11,500 bases of DNA from Baffinella frigidus (Eukaryota; Cryptophyceae; Cryptomonadales; Baffinellaceae). This document shows, piece after piece, positions 1 through 6,385 of this stretch; within the stretch, counting starts at the first letter, position 1, and each line of letters opens with the position of its first letter. Below the pieces are notes generated by a model. The model was not told where the DNA came from and did not search any database. It was given only the letters and a program-made list of their open reading frames with translations. The DNA lies in the NCBI GenBank assembly GCA_026770585.1, contig MU646790.1:68103-79602 (forward strand), given 5' to 3'. The position numbers and the translations under genes were made by a program.

Positions 1-48
1 GGGGGGGGGGGGGGGTTGGATCAGAGAGAGAGAGAGAGAGAGAGAGAG
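1..48. repeat. Poly-G run and (AG)n microsatellite at window edge
   Basis: A run of 15 G at 1-15 is followed by 13 AG units at 23-48. The poly-G sits exactly at the window edge and has a counterpart in the poly-C run at the other end, so it may be an assembly or contig edge. No function is implied. Confidence 0.85.
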
Positions 49-94
49 CGTTGGTGGTACCCCCGTGCACACTCTACGAACAGGTTGTGGCCAG

Positions 95-296
95 GTTGAG
101 GGGTTTGGGTTGGGTGTAAGGGTTAGGGGAGGCCAAGGACGAAGGGCGTCCCGAGAATCGCGAACACCAGCGGGTGCTCCTGTACGGTGAGAGCGTGGGG
201 CTCCGGGTTTGGGGATTTGGGGATTTGGGGGGTTGGGGATTGGGATCATTCAGGGTTTAGGGGGGTTGGGTTTAGGGTTTAGGGTTTGTGGTATAG
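95..296 (-). repeat. Degenerate telomere-like repeat, G-rich on plus strand
   Basis: Tracts of GGGTTTGGG, GGGTTAGGG, GGGGATTTGGG and GGGTTTAGGG variants occur around 98-130 and 205-295. They resemble the TTTAGGG telomere unit but are mixed in period and sequence, so this is an interstitial array and not a telomere. The C-rich strand is the minus strand, the same strand as the coding candidates on either side (123-179 and 550-800). In the thioesterase gene and at 9357-9458 the C-rich strand is likewise the sense strand of an intron. Short telomere-like stretches continue to about 555. Confidence 0.75.
123..179 (-). CDS. Candidate terminal exon, hydrophobic tail, unidentified
   Basis: On the minus strand an AG at 181-180 follows a pyrimidine-rich stretch. 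It opens an 18-codon frame reading EHPLVFAILGTPFVLGLP, then TAA at 125-123. The peptide is almost entirely hydrophobic, like the end of a membrane protein, and its codons mostly end in G or C. Immediately upstream on the same strand lies a C-rich telomere-like tract, like the confirmed intron layout at 2127-2277. It could be the last exon of a minus-strand gene with the candidates at 550-800 and 994-1188, but I could not join them in phase with certainty. Family unknown. Confidence 0.3.
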   Translation of the reverse strand, partial: EHPLVFAILGTPFVLGLP

Positions 297-549
297 GGGA
301 GGCCGGGCAGGAAGGGCGCGGTAAGGATTCTTCTTCTTTCTTGTTTGTTACTCGCAAGCCTAGAGATGAGTGATCCGAACGTCTATGAGCCTTACGAAGC
401 GCCCGGTACAGTGGAGTGTGGACACCTGAAGGTGCATTTATGTGGGGCGTAGCGATCATGGTTAGGGGATTCCGGATTCGTGTTCCGAGGCGTTTGGGGG
501 TAGGGTTTGGTGCAGGGGGTTGGGATAAGGGGTCAGGGTTTGGGGATAC

Positions 550-800
550 GGTTTTAAGGAGTAGAGGTTGCGGAAGCCTGCAGTAGAGAGGCATTTCGAA
601 TACCAGAATACCCGCAGCCCCTCCCATGGGAACTAGGCGTGTGGAGAGGCCTGGTCCAGGCTCCCAATGCGGGTTGTTGCATTCGAGACGCTCCCGTGCA
701 ACGGCTTCTTCGAGAGCGTGGCGCCGGGACAGCACCCGCCCCCCCTCCCCCTCGAACATGACCCCCATGGATCCGCCTCCCCGCGCAAACACATCAATCA
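550..800 (-). CDS. Candidate internal exon, unidentified protein
   Basis: A minus-strand frame with GC-rich codon use runs from a methionine-rich start region (around 750) through a charged, helix-like stretch (LSRRHALEEAVARERLE) to LVPMGGAAGILVFEMPLY. A GT at 549-548 falls on a codon boundary just where the frame runs into telomere-like repeat, so a splice donor is plausible there. The frame stays open further towards 250, but that part is simply translated repeat and should not be counted as protein. The exon's 5' limit is not resolved. No family recognised. A plus-strand frame overlaps it (626-976) but has poorer composition. Confidence 0.3.
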
Positions 801-849
801 AAGATGCACATTTCCTGTTGCAACAGGAAACACATCAAACCAAAGATGC
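787..849. repeat. 20-bp perfect palindrome flanked by direct repeats
   Basis: TTTCCTGTTGCAACAGGAAA at 811-830 is a perfect palindrome. It lies between two near-identical copies (787-807 and 828-849) of a 21-22 bp sequence AAACACATCAA..CAAAGATGC. It may be a small insertion or a local duplication that trapped the palindrome. Confidence 0.75.
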
Positions 850-993
850 TGGCCCCCACCTGAGGGAGGCTCGCAACCCCCAAGGGATCCGCACAATGAA
901 TAGATGGTGGAGGCCGATGGGAACTTCCGGGGGTTGCCTATGCACCGAGAACTGCGGGTTGGTCAGGTCACGCTAACAAGGAGAGGGCGGGAC

Positions 994-1188
994 CTCGAAC
1001 TTCATCACGACCCATGCTCCCACGACTGGCAGCGTCCACACAGCCGCCTCCTGGAGCGAGAATGGCGCCATCGCCCTAAGACTCGCCCATTGCGATTTGA
1101 AGGTTTCCCACATCAGGGCGACGTTGACAGGATCCAAAACTCTCGGTGTACTTGCTACGTCGGCTCCCTCAACTCTCACGGGCAGCAA
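994..1188 (-). CDS. Candidate exon with a hydrophobic segment, unidentified
   Basis: Read on the minus strand, codons from about 1146 to 994 encode a stretch running from DPVNVALMWETF through SLQEAAVWTLPVVGAWVVM to KFE. The SLQEAAVWTLPVVGAWVVM part is a likely membrane helix. About three quarters of the codons end in G or C. A GT follows exactly at a codon boundary (993-992) and could be a splice donor. The 5' end of the exon is uncertain, and the open frame extends to 1188. It might belong with the other minus-strand candidates at 550-800 and 123-179, which are also hydrophobic at their ends. Family not recognised. Confidence 0.35.
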
Positions 1189-1403
1189 ATCGACGGTTTT
1201 CGATTTTCATTTTCAAGGCAAAATGGCCCAGGGACTCCGGAATCCGGCGGCCTCGCAGGGAAATTCGTGACCTCGATTTCGACGATTTGCAAGGCTTTCA
1301 GGATTTTGGGCTGTTTTCATTTATTCCCCCGAAATCATGGTCAAATTCTAGAAATTGATGGTCAAATTTGAGGAATTTGAGGTGAGAGGAGGACGTGGAG
1401 GGG
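1189..1403 (+). other. Upstream region of the thioesterase gene
   Basis: No clear TATA box. The stretch is moderately AT-rich, especially 1190-1230 and 1270-1370, and includes a short direct repeat ATGGTCAAATT at 1337-1347 and 1358-1368. A reading frame crosses it but lacks coding character. It probably holds the promoter and 5' leader of the downstream gene and perhaps part of an older dispersed repeat. Confidence 0.35.
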
Positions 1404-4400
1404 ATGGCGGTCGCGATGACTGCTGCGGCTGCGGCTGCTCGCGCGGTCATCTCCCCCGCCGCTCCCCTCGCCCGGCTGCTCGCATCGTTCGAGTCGCGTG
1501 GCTGCTCCTCCGGATCTTACCGAGCCACCATCGACCCGAGCTGGATGCAGGGGCAGACGACATACGGCGGCCTCTCCGCTGCGCTCTGCCTCGAGGGTGC
1601 GCGCAGGCTCATGTCTGACGACGCACACCCGCTCCGCTCGGCCACTGTGTGCTTCGTCGGCGCGGCTGGCGGCCCCGTCGACATCGAGGCCTCAGTGCTG
1701 CGCAGAGGCAAGGCGACTTCGTTTGTGAATAGCGCGCTGATGTCCAAGACCAAGGCGGGCGACATGGCGTGCGCGACGAGCTGCACCTTCCTCTTCGGCG
1801 CGGCGCGCCCCAAGAGCAGCATCGACGCGCGCCTCCTCCCGCCGCTGCCCTCCCTCCCCGGACCCTCGGAGTGCGAGCCGATATTCCACGGCTTCCCGCC
1901 GCTCGGCGAGGCCCTGTACCCGCCCCTCTTCACGCAGCACTTCGAGGCGCTGCTCGCGGCAGGCGCGCCGCCGGCCGCCGGCGCGGCCGACGCCGACCTC
2001 CGCATTTGGGTGCGCCACAAAGGGGGCGACGACTCCGGGGGCGTCCCCAACGTCGCTGCGGAGGTGGCGCTCCTCGCGCTCGCAGACATGGCGCCGCCCG
2101 CCGCGTGTTCGCTCTTCGCGGCCGAGGCAACCCTGAACCCTGAACCCGAAACCCGAAACCCTGCACCCTACACCCCAAACCCGAAACCCGAAACCCCTGC
2201 ACCCTACACCCCAAACCCGAAACCCGAAACCCGAAACCCGAAACCCGAAACCCGAAACCCTGAACCCGAAACCCCAGGCGCCGGTGTCGTCAGCCACGTG
2301 GCACATCAACGTGCTGGACGCGCCCGACCCGGAGCCGTACCCGGGCGGGTGGGCGCCAGCTCTCATCAGAGTGGGAGCAAATCGTCTTTTCGAGGCCCTT
2401 GTTTTGTACCAGAGGTCGTCGGGATCCGACGGTCTTTAGTACAAATCAAGGGGATTGAAAAAGGCGATTTGCTCCAACTGGGAGGGCTGGTGGGAGCGCT
2501 GAACCCTGGACCCTGAACCCTGAACCCTGAACCCGGAACCCTGAACCTGGGACCCTGAACCCTGAACCCTGGACCCTGGACCCTGGACCCTGGACCCTAA
2601 ACCCTAAACCCTAGACCCTCAACACTCAACACTCAACACTCAACACTCAACACTCACCCCTGGACCCTGAACCCTAGACCCTGAACCCTGGACCCTAGAC
2701 CCTAAACCCTAAACCCTAATCCCTAATCCCTAAGCCCTAAACCCCAATCCCCAAACCCTAACCCCTAAACCGTAAAACCCAAAGCCCAAAGCAGGTGGTG
2801 GCTGCTGCGCACAAGAGCAGAGCACGCGCGGGAGGGGTACTCCTCTCAGGTTGAGGGTTGAGCGGTAGGGATTAGGGGTTAGGGGTTCGGTTGGCGGACT
2901 CTTCTTAAGTTGACATACTACTGGGTGAGTGGTCCTTGGGGGTGAAAAAGAGCCCCGTCTCACCAAATTGGTGAGACCAAATAGACCGGGTGAGTGGTGG
3001 GGTGCTGCGCACAAGAGCAGAGCACGCGCGGAAGGGGTACTCATCTCGGGTTCATAGGGAAACGACCCGAAATTAGGGTAGTTTAGCCTACGGATCTCCT
3101 AGGACCAGGCCTAGGTTTCTTAGGACCAGGTCCTAGGAGCCCCTCGACCTACGGTAGGCAACCCGTAGGCTAAACTACCCTAATTTCGGGTCGTTTAACG
3201 ACTAAGGTTGAGTGAGGGTTTAGCGGTAGGGATTAGGGGTCAGGGTTTCGGTTGGCGGACTCTTCTCAAGTTGACATACTACTGGGTGTGTGGTTCCAAT
3301 CAGTCAACTTTGGGGTGAAAAAGAGCCCGGTCTCACCAAAATTAGTGAGACCAAATTAATGCCTGCGGCCATGCAATTTAAACCGCCTTTTATGCAATCT
3401 TAAAGTTGAATTTTGTCAGATTTTGCTATTTTAGCATCAACATAGCTTTACCACAGGACAAACCCCACCCCAAGATAGCAAAAACACGGTTTAAATTGCA
3501 TGGCCTCGTCCGTGAAAACAGACCGGGCGGGTGGTGCCTGCTCCACTCGAGGCTAGAAATGGGACCATTTTAAAACAGAGCTTCTTTTACAAGTGAAGAA
3601 AAAAAGAGGTGTGTAGTAATTTTCACACAAATAGGTGCGTTCGGTCACGTATCTGACAGAAATCTGTCAGATACGTGACCAAGCCCGCCCGTGACTGGTA
3701 CTAAATTTAACAACCCCACATTTAAAATAGTCCCATTTCTAGCCTCGAGTGGCTGCGCACGCGCGGGAGGGGTCCACGCCAGATTCTTGGAAGGGGTTGC
3801 CAAAAGTCAATTTCCCCTGTAGGCAGTGGTTTTCAAAGGTCAAAGTCCTACCCTGTAAGGTTCTAAAAATTTCACCCACCCCCTCCTGGGCTCTGGCGTG
3901 GGTACTCGTCCCTCATGCAAAAAGCTAACGCCAGCGAGGTACTTACAGCCTACGGATTGCCTACGGTACGTAGAGGGGCTCCTACGACTTTTACATTGTT
4001 TTGCATTATAAAGCCCAGGGACGGTGTGTGTCCTTAGTTTCGAGTCATTGGAGTAGTCGTTTCGTTCGGAGCATATGGAGGTGTGGAGCCGCGCGGGGTC
4101 CTTGTGATTTGCTCGAACACAAGGTGTGTTGTTTTCGAGCAAATTTCATCTCGGAAGATAACTGAATCAGTTCCTTTTCAATAGGAGGTTGAACAGGAGA
4201 AATTAGCAAGGGCGTGTTAAATTTAATTAGGCCTCCTAATCAAATGAAAACGCTAATTAGGGAACTGGTTAACTGATTCAGTTTTCTTTCGAGATGAAAT
4301 TGCCTACAGGGCATGAAACCCTAAACCCTAAACCCTCAACCGACGCAGGACATGGAGGTGTGGGGCCCGTGGCTGCTGGGCGGTTGAGGGTGTAGGGCGA

Positions 4401-4839
4401 TTTCAAAGCTGACCCGCTACGTATACTACTCCTCAATATAGGTGTTGTTTTTAGGTGACGGTGGGACAAGGTGGGGTGGTCGTCTGCTCGCGACCAGCGC
4501 TCGGGCAACCAGCCTGAGCACCCACGGTGGGGTATATTTCGTTCTACGTATCCCTTAAGTGACCACTAGGCTCATACGCCCTACCGTAGGGCCCTAGGAC
4601 CTGCCTAGGGCTTCCACAGTCGATTATTCGCTTGTTGGTCACTTAAGGGATATTATACTTTGACATCCCTTAAGTGGCGAGGCGGTCAAAATTGACCGCC
4701 AAGAGGCCTCGGGCGCTACGGAAGGGCGTATGAGCCTACCCGGCACTTACGGGATACGTTTCGTGCGCAGGATATGGAGGTGTGGGGGCGCGGGGGGCCT
4801 GTGGCGGTCGGGCGGCAGTGTGTCGCTATCTACGCGTGA
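1404..4839 (+). CDS. Acyl-CoA thioesterase-like protein (4HBT_3/TesB type), four exons
   Basis: Exons are 1404-2126, 2278-2348, 2795-2849 and 4771-4839 (stop TGA 4837-4839). The spliced frame is 918 nt, 305 residues, with no internal stop. The ATG at 1404 has G at -3 and +4; the frame is open a little upstream but has no other ATG there. Residues about 24-140 form the first hotdog half, with W47, the GG pair 55-56, a central strand around 78-85 and the R100-R101-G102 turn. The second half holds WVRH (201-204), LADMAPPA (226-233), then APVSSATWHINVLD (242-255), W266-W267, HAREGYSS (275-282) and GRQCVAIYA at the C-terminus. The order of these landmarks, and the length, fit the family of two-hotdog acyl-CoA thioesterases that hydrolyse acyl-CoA to free fatty acid and CoA. 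Substrate and compartment are unknown; the Ala-rich N-terminus could be a weak targeting region. Family assignment is by recalled pattern, not by search. The later exons are inferred from phase, splice sites and family fit. Confidence 0.72.
2127..2277 (+). other. Intron 1 (GC-AG), made of telomere-like repeat
   Basis: The intron begins GCAACC after a GAG codon and ends CCCCAG before GCGCCG. It is phase 0 and 151 bp. No GT exists near the end of exon 1, so GC is the only workable donor that keeps the family pattern. The body is almost wholly CCCTGAACC, CCCGAAACC and CACCCTACACC units. AGGC occurs at both ends, so the exact cut point is ambiguous by a few bases, as after a small target duplication. 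Unspliced, the frame stays open and gives a misleading Asn-Pro-Lys-Pro-Glu-rich stretch. Confidence 0.75.
2374..2475. mobile_element. Small inverted-repeat (MITE-like) element in intron 2
   Basis: The ends GGAGCAAATCG (2374-2384) and CGATTTGCTCC (2465-2475) are perfect inverted repeats. The pairing continues imperfectly inward to GTAC near the middle. There is no coding capacity. It lies wholly inside the inferred intron. Confidence 0.65.
2500..2790 (+). repeat. Interstitial telomere-like and minisatellite tract
   Basis: Runs of CCCTGAACC, CCCTGGACC, CCCTAAACC and CCCTAATCC surround a block of CAACACT units (about 2619-2656). The units drift gradually along the tract, suggesting local expansion of different variants. 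The C-rich strand matches the sense strand of the host gene. Confidence 0.85.
3001..3048 (+). pseudogene. Duplicated exon 3 (copy b), probably not spliced in
   Basis: The copy reads as LRTRAEHARKGYSSR in the exon 3 frame, against LRTRAEHAREGYSSQ in the first copy. The upstream CAG acceptor of the first copy is replaced by GAGTGGTGGGG, and the downstream CAG-GT has become CGG-GT. It therefore looks like a dead duplicate, although use with the preserved GT cannot be excluded. Confidence 0.55.
3060..3196. mobile_element. Inverted-repeat element, perfect 34-bp arms
   Basis: The arms at 3060-3093 and 3163-3196 are perfect reverse complements. The outer ends read AAACGACCCG and CGGGTCGTTT. The centre carries CCTAGGACCAGG-type and CTACGGTAGGCAACCCGTAGG sequence that recurs near 3949-3990 and 5706-5758. 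It is inserted in copy b of the duplicated block and absent from copy a, so it came after that duplication. Confidence 0.85.
3367..3505. mobile_element. Inverted-repeat element, perfect 19-bp ends
   Basis: The ends GGCCATGCAATTTAAACCG (3367-3385) and its exact reverse complement (3487-3505) enclose AT-rich sequence without coding potential. Total length is 139 bp. No convincing target-site duplication is visible. Confidence 0.8.
3543..3752. mobile_element. 210-bp inverted-repeat element with internal hairpin
   Basis: The arms at 3543-3574 and 3721-3752 pair over 32 bp with one mismatch; the ends read CCACTCGAGG and CCTCGAGTGG. CT occurs directly on both flanks, consistent with a 2-bp target duplication. 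A second, perfect hairpin lies inside it at 3643-3680. It has split the third copy of exon 3. Confidence 0.8.
3643..3680. repeat. Perfect 17-bp stem hairpin
   Basis: GGTCACGTATCTGACAG and its exact reverse complement are separated by only AAAT. It sits inside the 3543-3752 element and may be a younger nested insertion. Confidence 0.9.
4072..4107 (+). pseudogene. Duplicate terminal exon 4 (copy a)
   Basis: After an AG at 4070-4071 the phase-0 frame reads HMEVWSRAGSL then TGA. The segment 4057-4107 resembles 4757-4800, the proposed real terminal exon with its upstream CGTTTCGT. The copy is cut short where a hairpin (4108-4143) begins. If used, it would give a protein lacking the usual C-terminal strand. 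Confidence 0.5.
4108..4143. repeat. Hairpin with TTTGCTCGAA / TTCGAGCAAA ends
   Basis: TTTGCTCGAA and TTCGAGCAAA are inverted around a short loop containing ACACAAGGTGTGTTG. It lies exactly between the truncated exon 4 copy and the next inverted-repeat element. Confidence 0.7.
4143..4300. mobile_element. 158-bp inverted-repeat element
   Basis: The ends ATTTCATCTCG and CGAGATGAAAT pair, and the arms continue about 30 bp through AACTGAATCAGTT / AACTGATTCAGTT with two mismatches. The interior is AT-rich and non-coding. Confidence 0.8.
4349..4387 (+). pseudogene. Duplicate terminal exon 4 (copy b)
   Basis: A telomere-like tract (CCCTAAACCCTAAACCCTCAACCG at 4317-4342, described here by units) ends in GCAG at 4348. 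The phase-0 frame then reads DMEVWGPWLLGG and TGA at 4385-4387. It is the second of three AG-preceded versions of the terminal exon. The acceptor context is good, so this one could be used as an alternative end. Confidence 0.5.
4549..4652. mobile_element. TATCCCTTAAGTG element, copy 1
   Basis: The ends TATCCCTTAAGTGACCA and its near-exact reverse complement pair over 17 bp; length 104 bp. The interior contains CATACGCCCTACCGTAGGGC and CCTAGGACCTGCCTAGG. Related copies lie at 4663-4740 (partial), 5408-5512 and 6446-6535 (partial). Confidence 0.85.
4663..4740. mobile_element. TATCCCTTAAGTG element, partial copy with 20-bp palindrome
   Basis: It starts ATCCCTTAAGTGGCGA and ends with GGGCGTATGAGCCTACC, lacking the second terminal repeat. 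The core at 4681-4700, GGCGGTCAAAATTGACCGCC, is a perfect palindrome that recurs in altered but still paired form at 5478-5495 and 6456-6473. Confidence 0.75.
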
Positions 4840-4853
4840 CGTCAGCACGCACC

Positions 4854-4962
4854 CTACAGGGGTACCTCGCTCATGAGAAACTGCCCCCCCCCCCTAGGAC
4901 CACCACAGGGCCCTAGGCGTAGTCCTACTGTAGGGTCCTGGGGGGAAGCAGTTTCTGATGAG
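4854..4962. mobile_element. CTACAGGGGTACCTCGCTCA element, copy 1
   Basis: The left end CTACAGGGGTACCTCGCTCA is intact. Inner arms (GAAACTGCCCCCC... and ...GGGGGAAGCAGTTTC) pair around CCTAGG-rich sequence. The right GAGCGAGGTACCCCTGTAG end is missing. GCTATCTACGCGTGAC, the last bases and stop of the thioesterase gene, occurs on both sides (4825-4840 and 4962-4977). Confidence 0.8.
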
Positions 4963-5290
4963 CTATCTACGCGTGACCTCGGGGAGGGCGCATCCACTCA
5001 GCCGCGGCCGAGTTCCTTTCCCCCCGGATATCCGGGGGAAATGCGGTTATAATCCAATGCAAACGGATAAGGTTCTAATAAAATCGTTTAGATGGACTGT
5101 ATCCGTGAAGCCCCCCCGGTGGCTGCTAAGTGGGGAGCCACAGCCTATTGTCTGCATACATGACTTCTCTCTCCGCCCGAGGCGGGCCCGTCCTACAGGG
5201 GTACCTCGCTCACAAGAAACAGCCTCCCCTTAGGACCCTACAGTAGGACTATGCCTAGGGCCCTATGGTGGTGACGTCAGGACGCGGGCC

Positions 5291-5408
5291 CTACAGGGGC
5301 ACCTTGCTCATAAGAAACTGCCCCCCCCTAGGACCACCATAGGGCCCTAGGCATAGTCCTACTGTAGGGTCCTAGGGGGAGGCTGTTTCTTGTGAGCGAG
5401 GTACCCCT
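5291..5408. mobile_element. CTACAGGGG element, copy 3, near full length
   Basis: The left end CTACAGGGGCACCTTGCTCA and the right end GAGCGAGGTACCCCT are both present. Direct similarity to 4854-4962 runs through the whole interior. The right end is cut by the TATCCCTTAAGTG element that starts at 5408, so the latter inserted later. Confidence 0.8.
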
Positions 5409-5512
5409 ATCCCTTAAGTGGCCAGTAGGCTCATACGCCCTGCCGTAGGGCCCTAGGACCTGCCTAGGACCTCTTGGCCGTCAAATTTGACGGCATGGCC
5501 ACTTAAGGGATA
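5408..5512. mobile_element. TATCCCTTAAGTG element, copy 3, intact ends
   Basis: TATCCCTTAAGTGGCCA at the left and TGGCCACTTAAGGGATA at the right are exact inverted repeats; length 105 bp. The core palindrome GCCGTCAAATTTGACGGC is at 5478-5495. Confidence 0.85.
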
Positions 5513-5568
5513 GGACGGGCCCGTGTCGGGCGGATAGAGAAGTCATGTATGTAGACATTAGGCTTTGG

Positions 5569-5909
5569 ACGGTATCTACGCGTGACGTGCCAGGCTGTGT
5601 TTCAGACTCTGGGCGGGGAGAGAGGCACGCTCTGTTTTCAGCGAATGTGTCTTTCGCAATCACACAGTGGACTTCGAAGGGATTTGAATAACCCCTAAGC
5701 GACAAGACCTAGGACCCTACGGTAGGCAACCCGTAGAGACATAGAGGGGTTCCTACGGATAAGGTAACGGAAAGTTGGGCTCGCAGCGCCTGAAAATGCC
5801 TTGGTAGCCCGCTGTGTGGCAGCCCCTCTGCGGCCAACGCGTGACTCGAGATGTTGGGAATCAATAAATACAAGGTCCTCAAGCTCCGTCGCTATCTATG
5901 CGTGACGCG
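5569..5909. other. No gene seen; two more copies of the gene-end motif
   Basis: TATCTACGCGTGAC at 5573-5586 and GCTATCTATGCGTGAC at 5891-5906 repeat the last bases of the thioesterase gene. 5706-5758 shares CCTACGGTAGGCAACCCGTAG with the element centred at 3060-3196. Nothing coding stands out. A 74-codon minus-strand frame at 5481-5705 lies mostly over repeats. Confidence 0.6.
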
Positions 5910-6033
5910 TACAGGGGTACCTCGATCAGAAGAAAGTGCCCCCTCCCTAGTTCCCTTCAGTAGGACCATGCCTAGGGACCTGCGGTGGTCCTAGGGGGGG
6001 GGCGCGTTTTTTTCTGAGTGAGGTACCCGTGTA
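5910..6033. mobile_element. CTACAGGGG element, copy 4
   Basis: It begins TACAGGGGTACCTCGATCAGAAG and ends CTGAGTGAGGTACCCGTGTA, with inner GTGCCCCCTCCC / GGGGGGGGCGC arms. It is more diverged than the other copies. Confidence 0.75.
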
Positions 6034-6094
6034 GAGTGCACAGACCTCTCTCGCGAGGTTCTGCTCAGACACAGCCTCGGTGGGGGTGCACTAC

Positions 6095-6385
6095 ATGGCG
6101 GCCGCTACAGAACAAGTTCCGGTGTCCGCCTATGTTGGGAGCTCGAAGAACCTAAAGGACCTAAAGGACGTGCTGGTAGTAATAAAGGTCTTTAGAGCGG
6201 CATCCGGAGGCTCGTACCCTCGAGAGAGAGAGCTGTCTTAGTACCACCTAATCCAGGAATATTGGGACCGCGACACCAGACATGATTACCCCGCATACAG
6301 GCAGGACATCAGCTGTAGCGAGCCCCGCCCAGCGTCAGCTCACCTGCTCGCATGCCTTCCCCATCCTAGCGGTTTCCGGGTTTAG
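6095..6385 (+). pseudogene. Short coding candidate or relic with one in-frame TAG
   Basis: ATG at 6095 opens 48 codons to TAG at 6239-6241. The first part reads MAAATEQVPVSAYVGSSKNL and continues with Lys/Leu/Asp-rich KDLKDVLVVIKVF, ending YPRERELS. After the TAG the same frame stays open for another 47 codons to TAG 6383-6385, and its early part (YHLIQEYWDRDTRHDYPAYR) also looks protein-like. This suggests one protein disrupted by a single stop, a reassigned or read-through codon, or two pieces of a relic. It is too short for a 60-codon cutoff. No family recognised. No intron with good sites is needed to explain the frame. It lies in a low-repeat island between element clusters. Confidence 0.4.

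Larger units (their letters stand above)
2349..2794 (+). other. Intron 2 (GT-AG) with inverted-repeat element and repeat tract
   Basis: The donor is GTGGGC after GGC GG and the acceptor is AAAGCAG at 2794. Joining restores a split Gly codon and runs into Trp-Trp-Leu-Leu-Arg, which fits the family pattern. The intron consists of a 102-bp inverted-repeat element (2374-2475) and about 290 bp of telomere-like repeat (2500-2790). Confidence 0.65.
2799..3360 (+). repeat. Tandem duplication covering exon 3 and its downstream intron
   Basis: A block starting in exon 3 recurs exactly 200 bp downstream (2805 matches 3005). It includes about 40 bp of exon 3, then a shared intron stretch with GCGGTAGGGATTAGGGG, GGTTGGCGGACTCTTCT, AAGTTGACATACTACTGGGTG and GTGAAAAAGAGCCC (2851-2996 versus 3207-3350). 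The second copy is split by a 137-bp inverted-repeat element at 3060-3196. A third, further decayed copy of the exon part lies at 3521-3772. Confidence 0.8.
3521..3772 (+). pseudogene. Decayed exon 3 copy (c) split by an inverted-repeat element
   Basis: GACCGGGCGGGTGGTGCCTG at 3521-3540 and CTGCGCACGCGCGGGAGGGG at 3753-3772 are the two halves of a third exon 3 copy. They are interrupted by the element at 3543-3752. With the element removed the halves join as GCCTGCTGCGCAC, matching the other copies apart from a 9-12 base deletion. Confidence 0.6.
5140..5568. mobile_element. Composite inverted-repeat structure with nested elements
   Basis: The outer arms 5140-5193 and 5512-5568 are about 55 bp and pair with a few mismatches (CATACATGACTTCTCT versus AGAGAAGTCATGTATG). 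Inside are two CTACAGGGG elements (5193-5273 and 5291-5408) and a TATCCCTTAAGTG element (5408-5512). 5194-5272 is nearly the reverse complement of 5334-5408, so this block could form a long cruciform. A 91-codon frame crossing 4958-5233 is only translated element sequence. Confidence 0.8.

Noticed and set aside
1-15. Biologically meaningful poly-G with poly-C at the opposite end
   Set aside because: Both lie at or near the window limits and are more likely sequencing or assembly edges. I cannot prove this from the sequence.
250-550. C-terminal half of the minus-strand 183-residue frame
   Set aside because: It is Pro/Asn-rich translation of telomere-like repeat and is probably intron.
1395-2516. 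A single 373-residue open frame from 1395 to 2516
   Set aside because: Residues after about 241 are translated telomere-like repeat and out-of-frame exon 2. Splicing 2127-2277 restores the family pattern in another frame. The first codon is GTG, while ATG lies at 1404.
2619-2656. A CRISPR-like array of short repeats
   Set aside because: The CAACACT units are contiguous with no spacers, in a eukaryotic intron.
2500-2790. A true chromosome end
   Set aside because: The units are degenerate and mixed and lie inside a gene, so the tract is interstitial.
4958-5233. 91-residue plus-strand frame
   Set aside because: It overlaps inverted-repeat elements and contains their translated ends (YRGTS type). 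It is not a gene.
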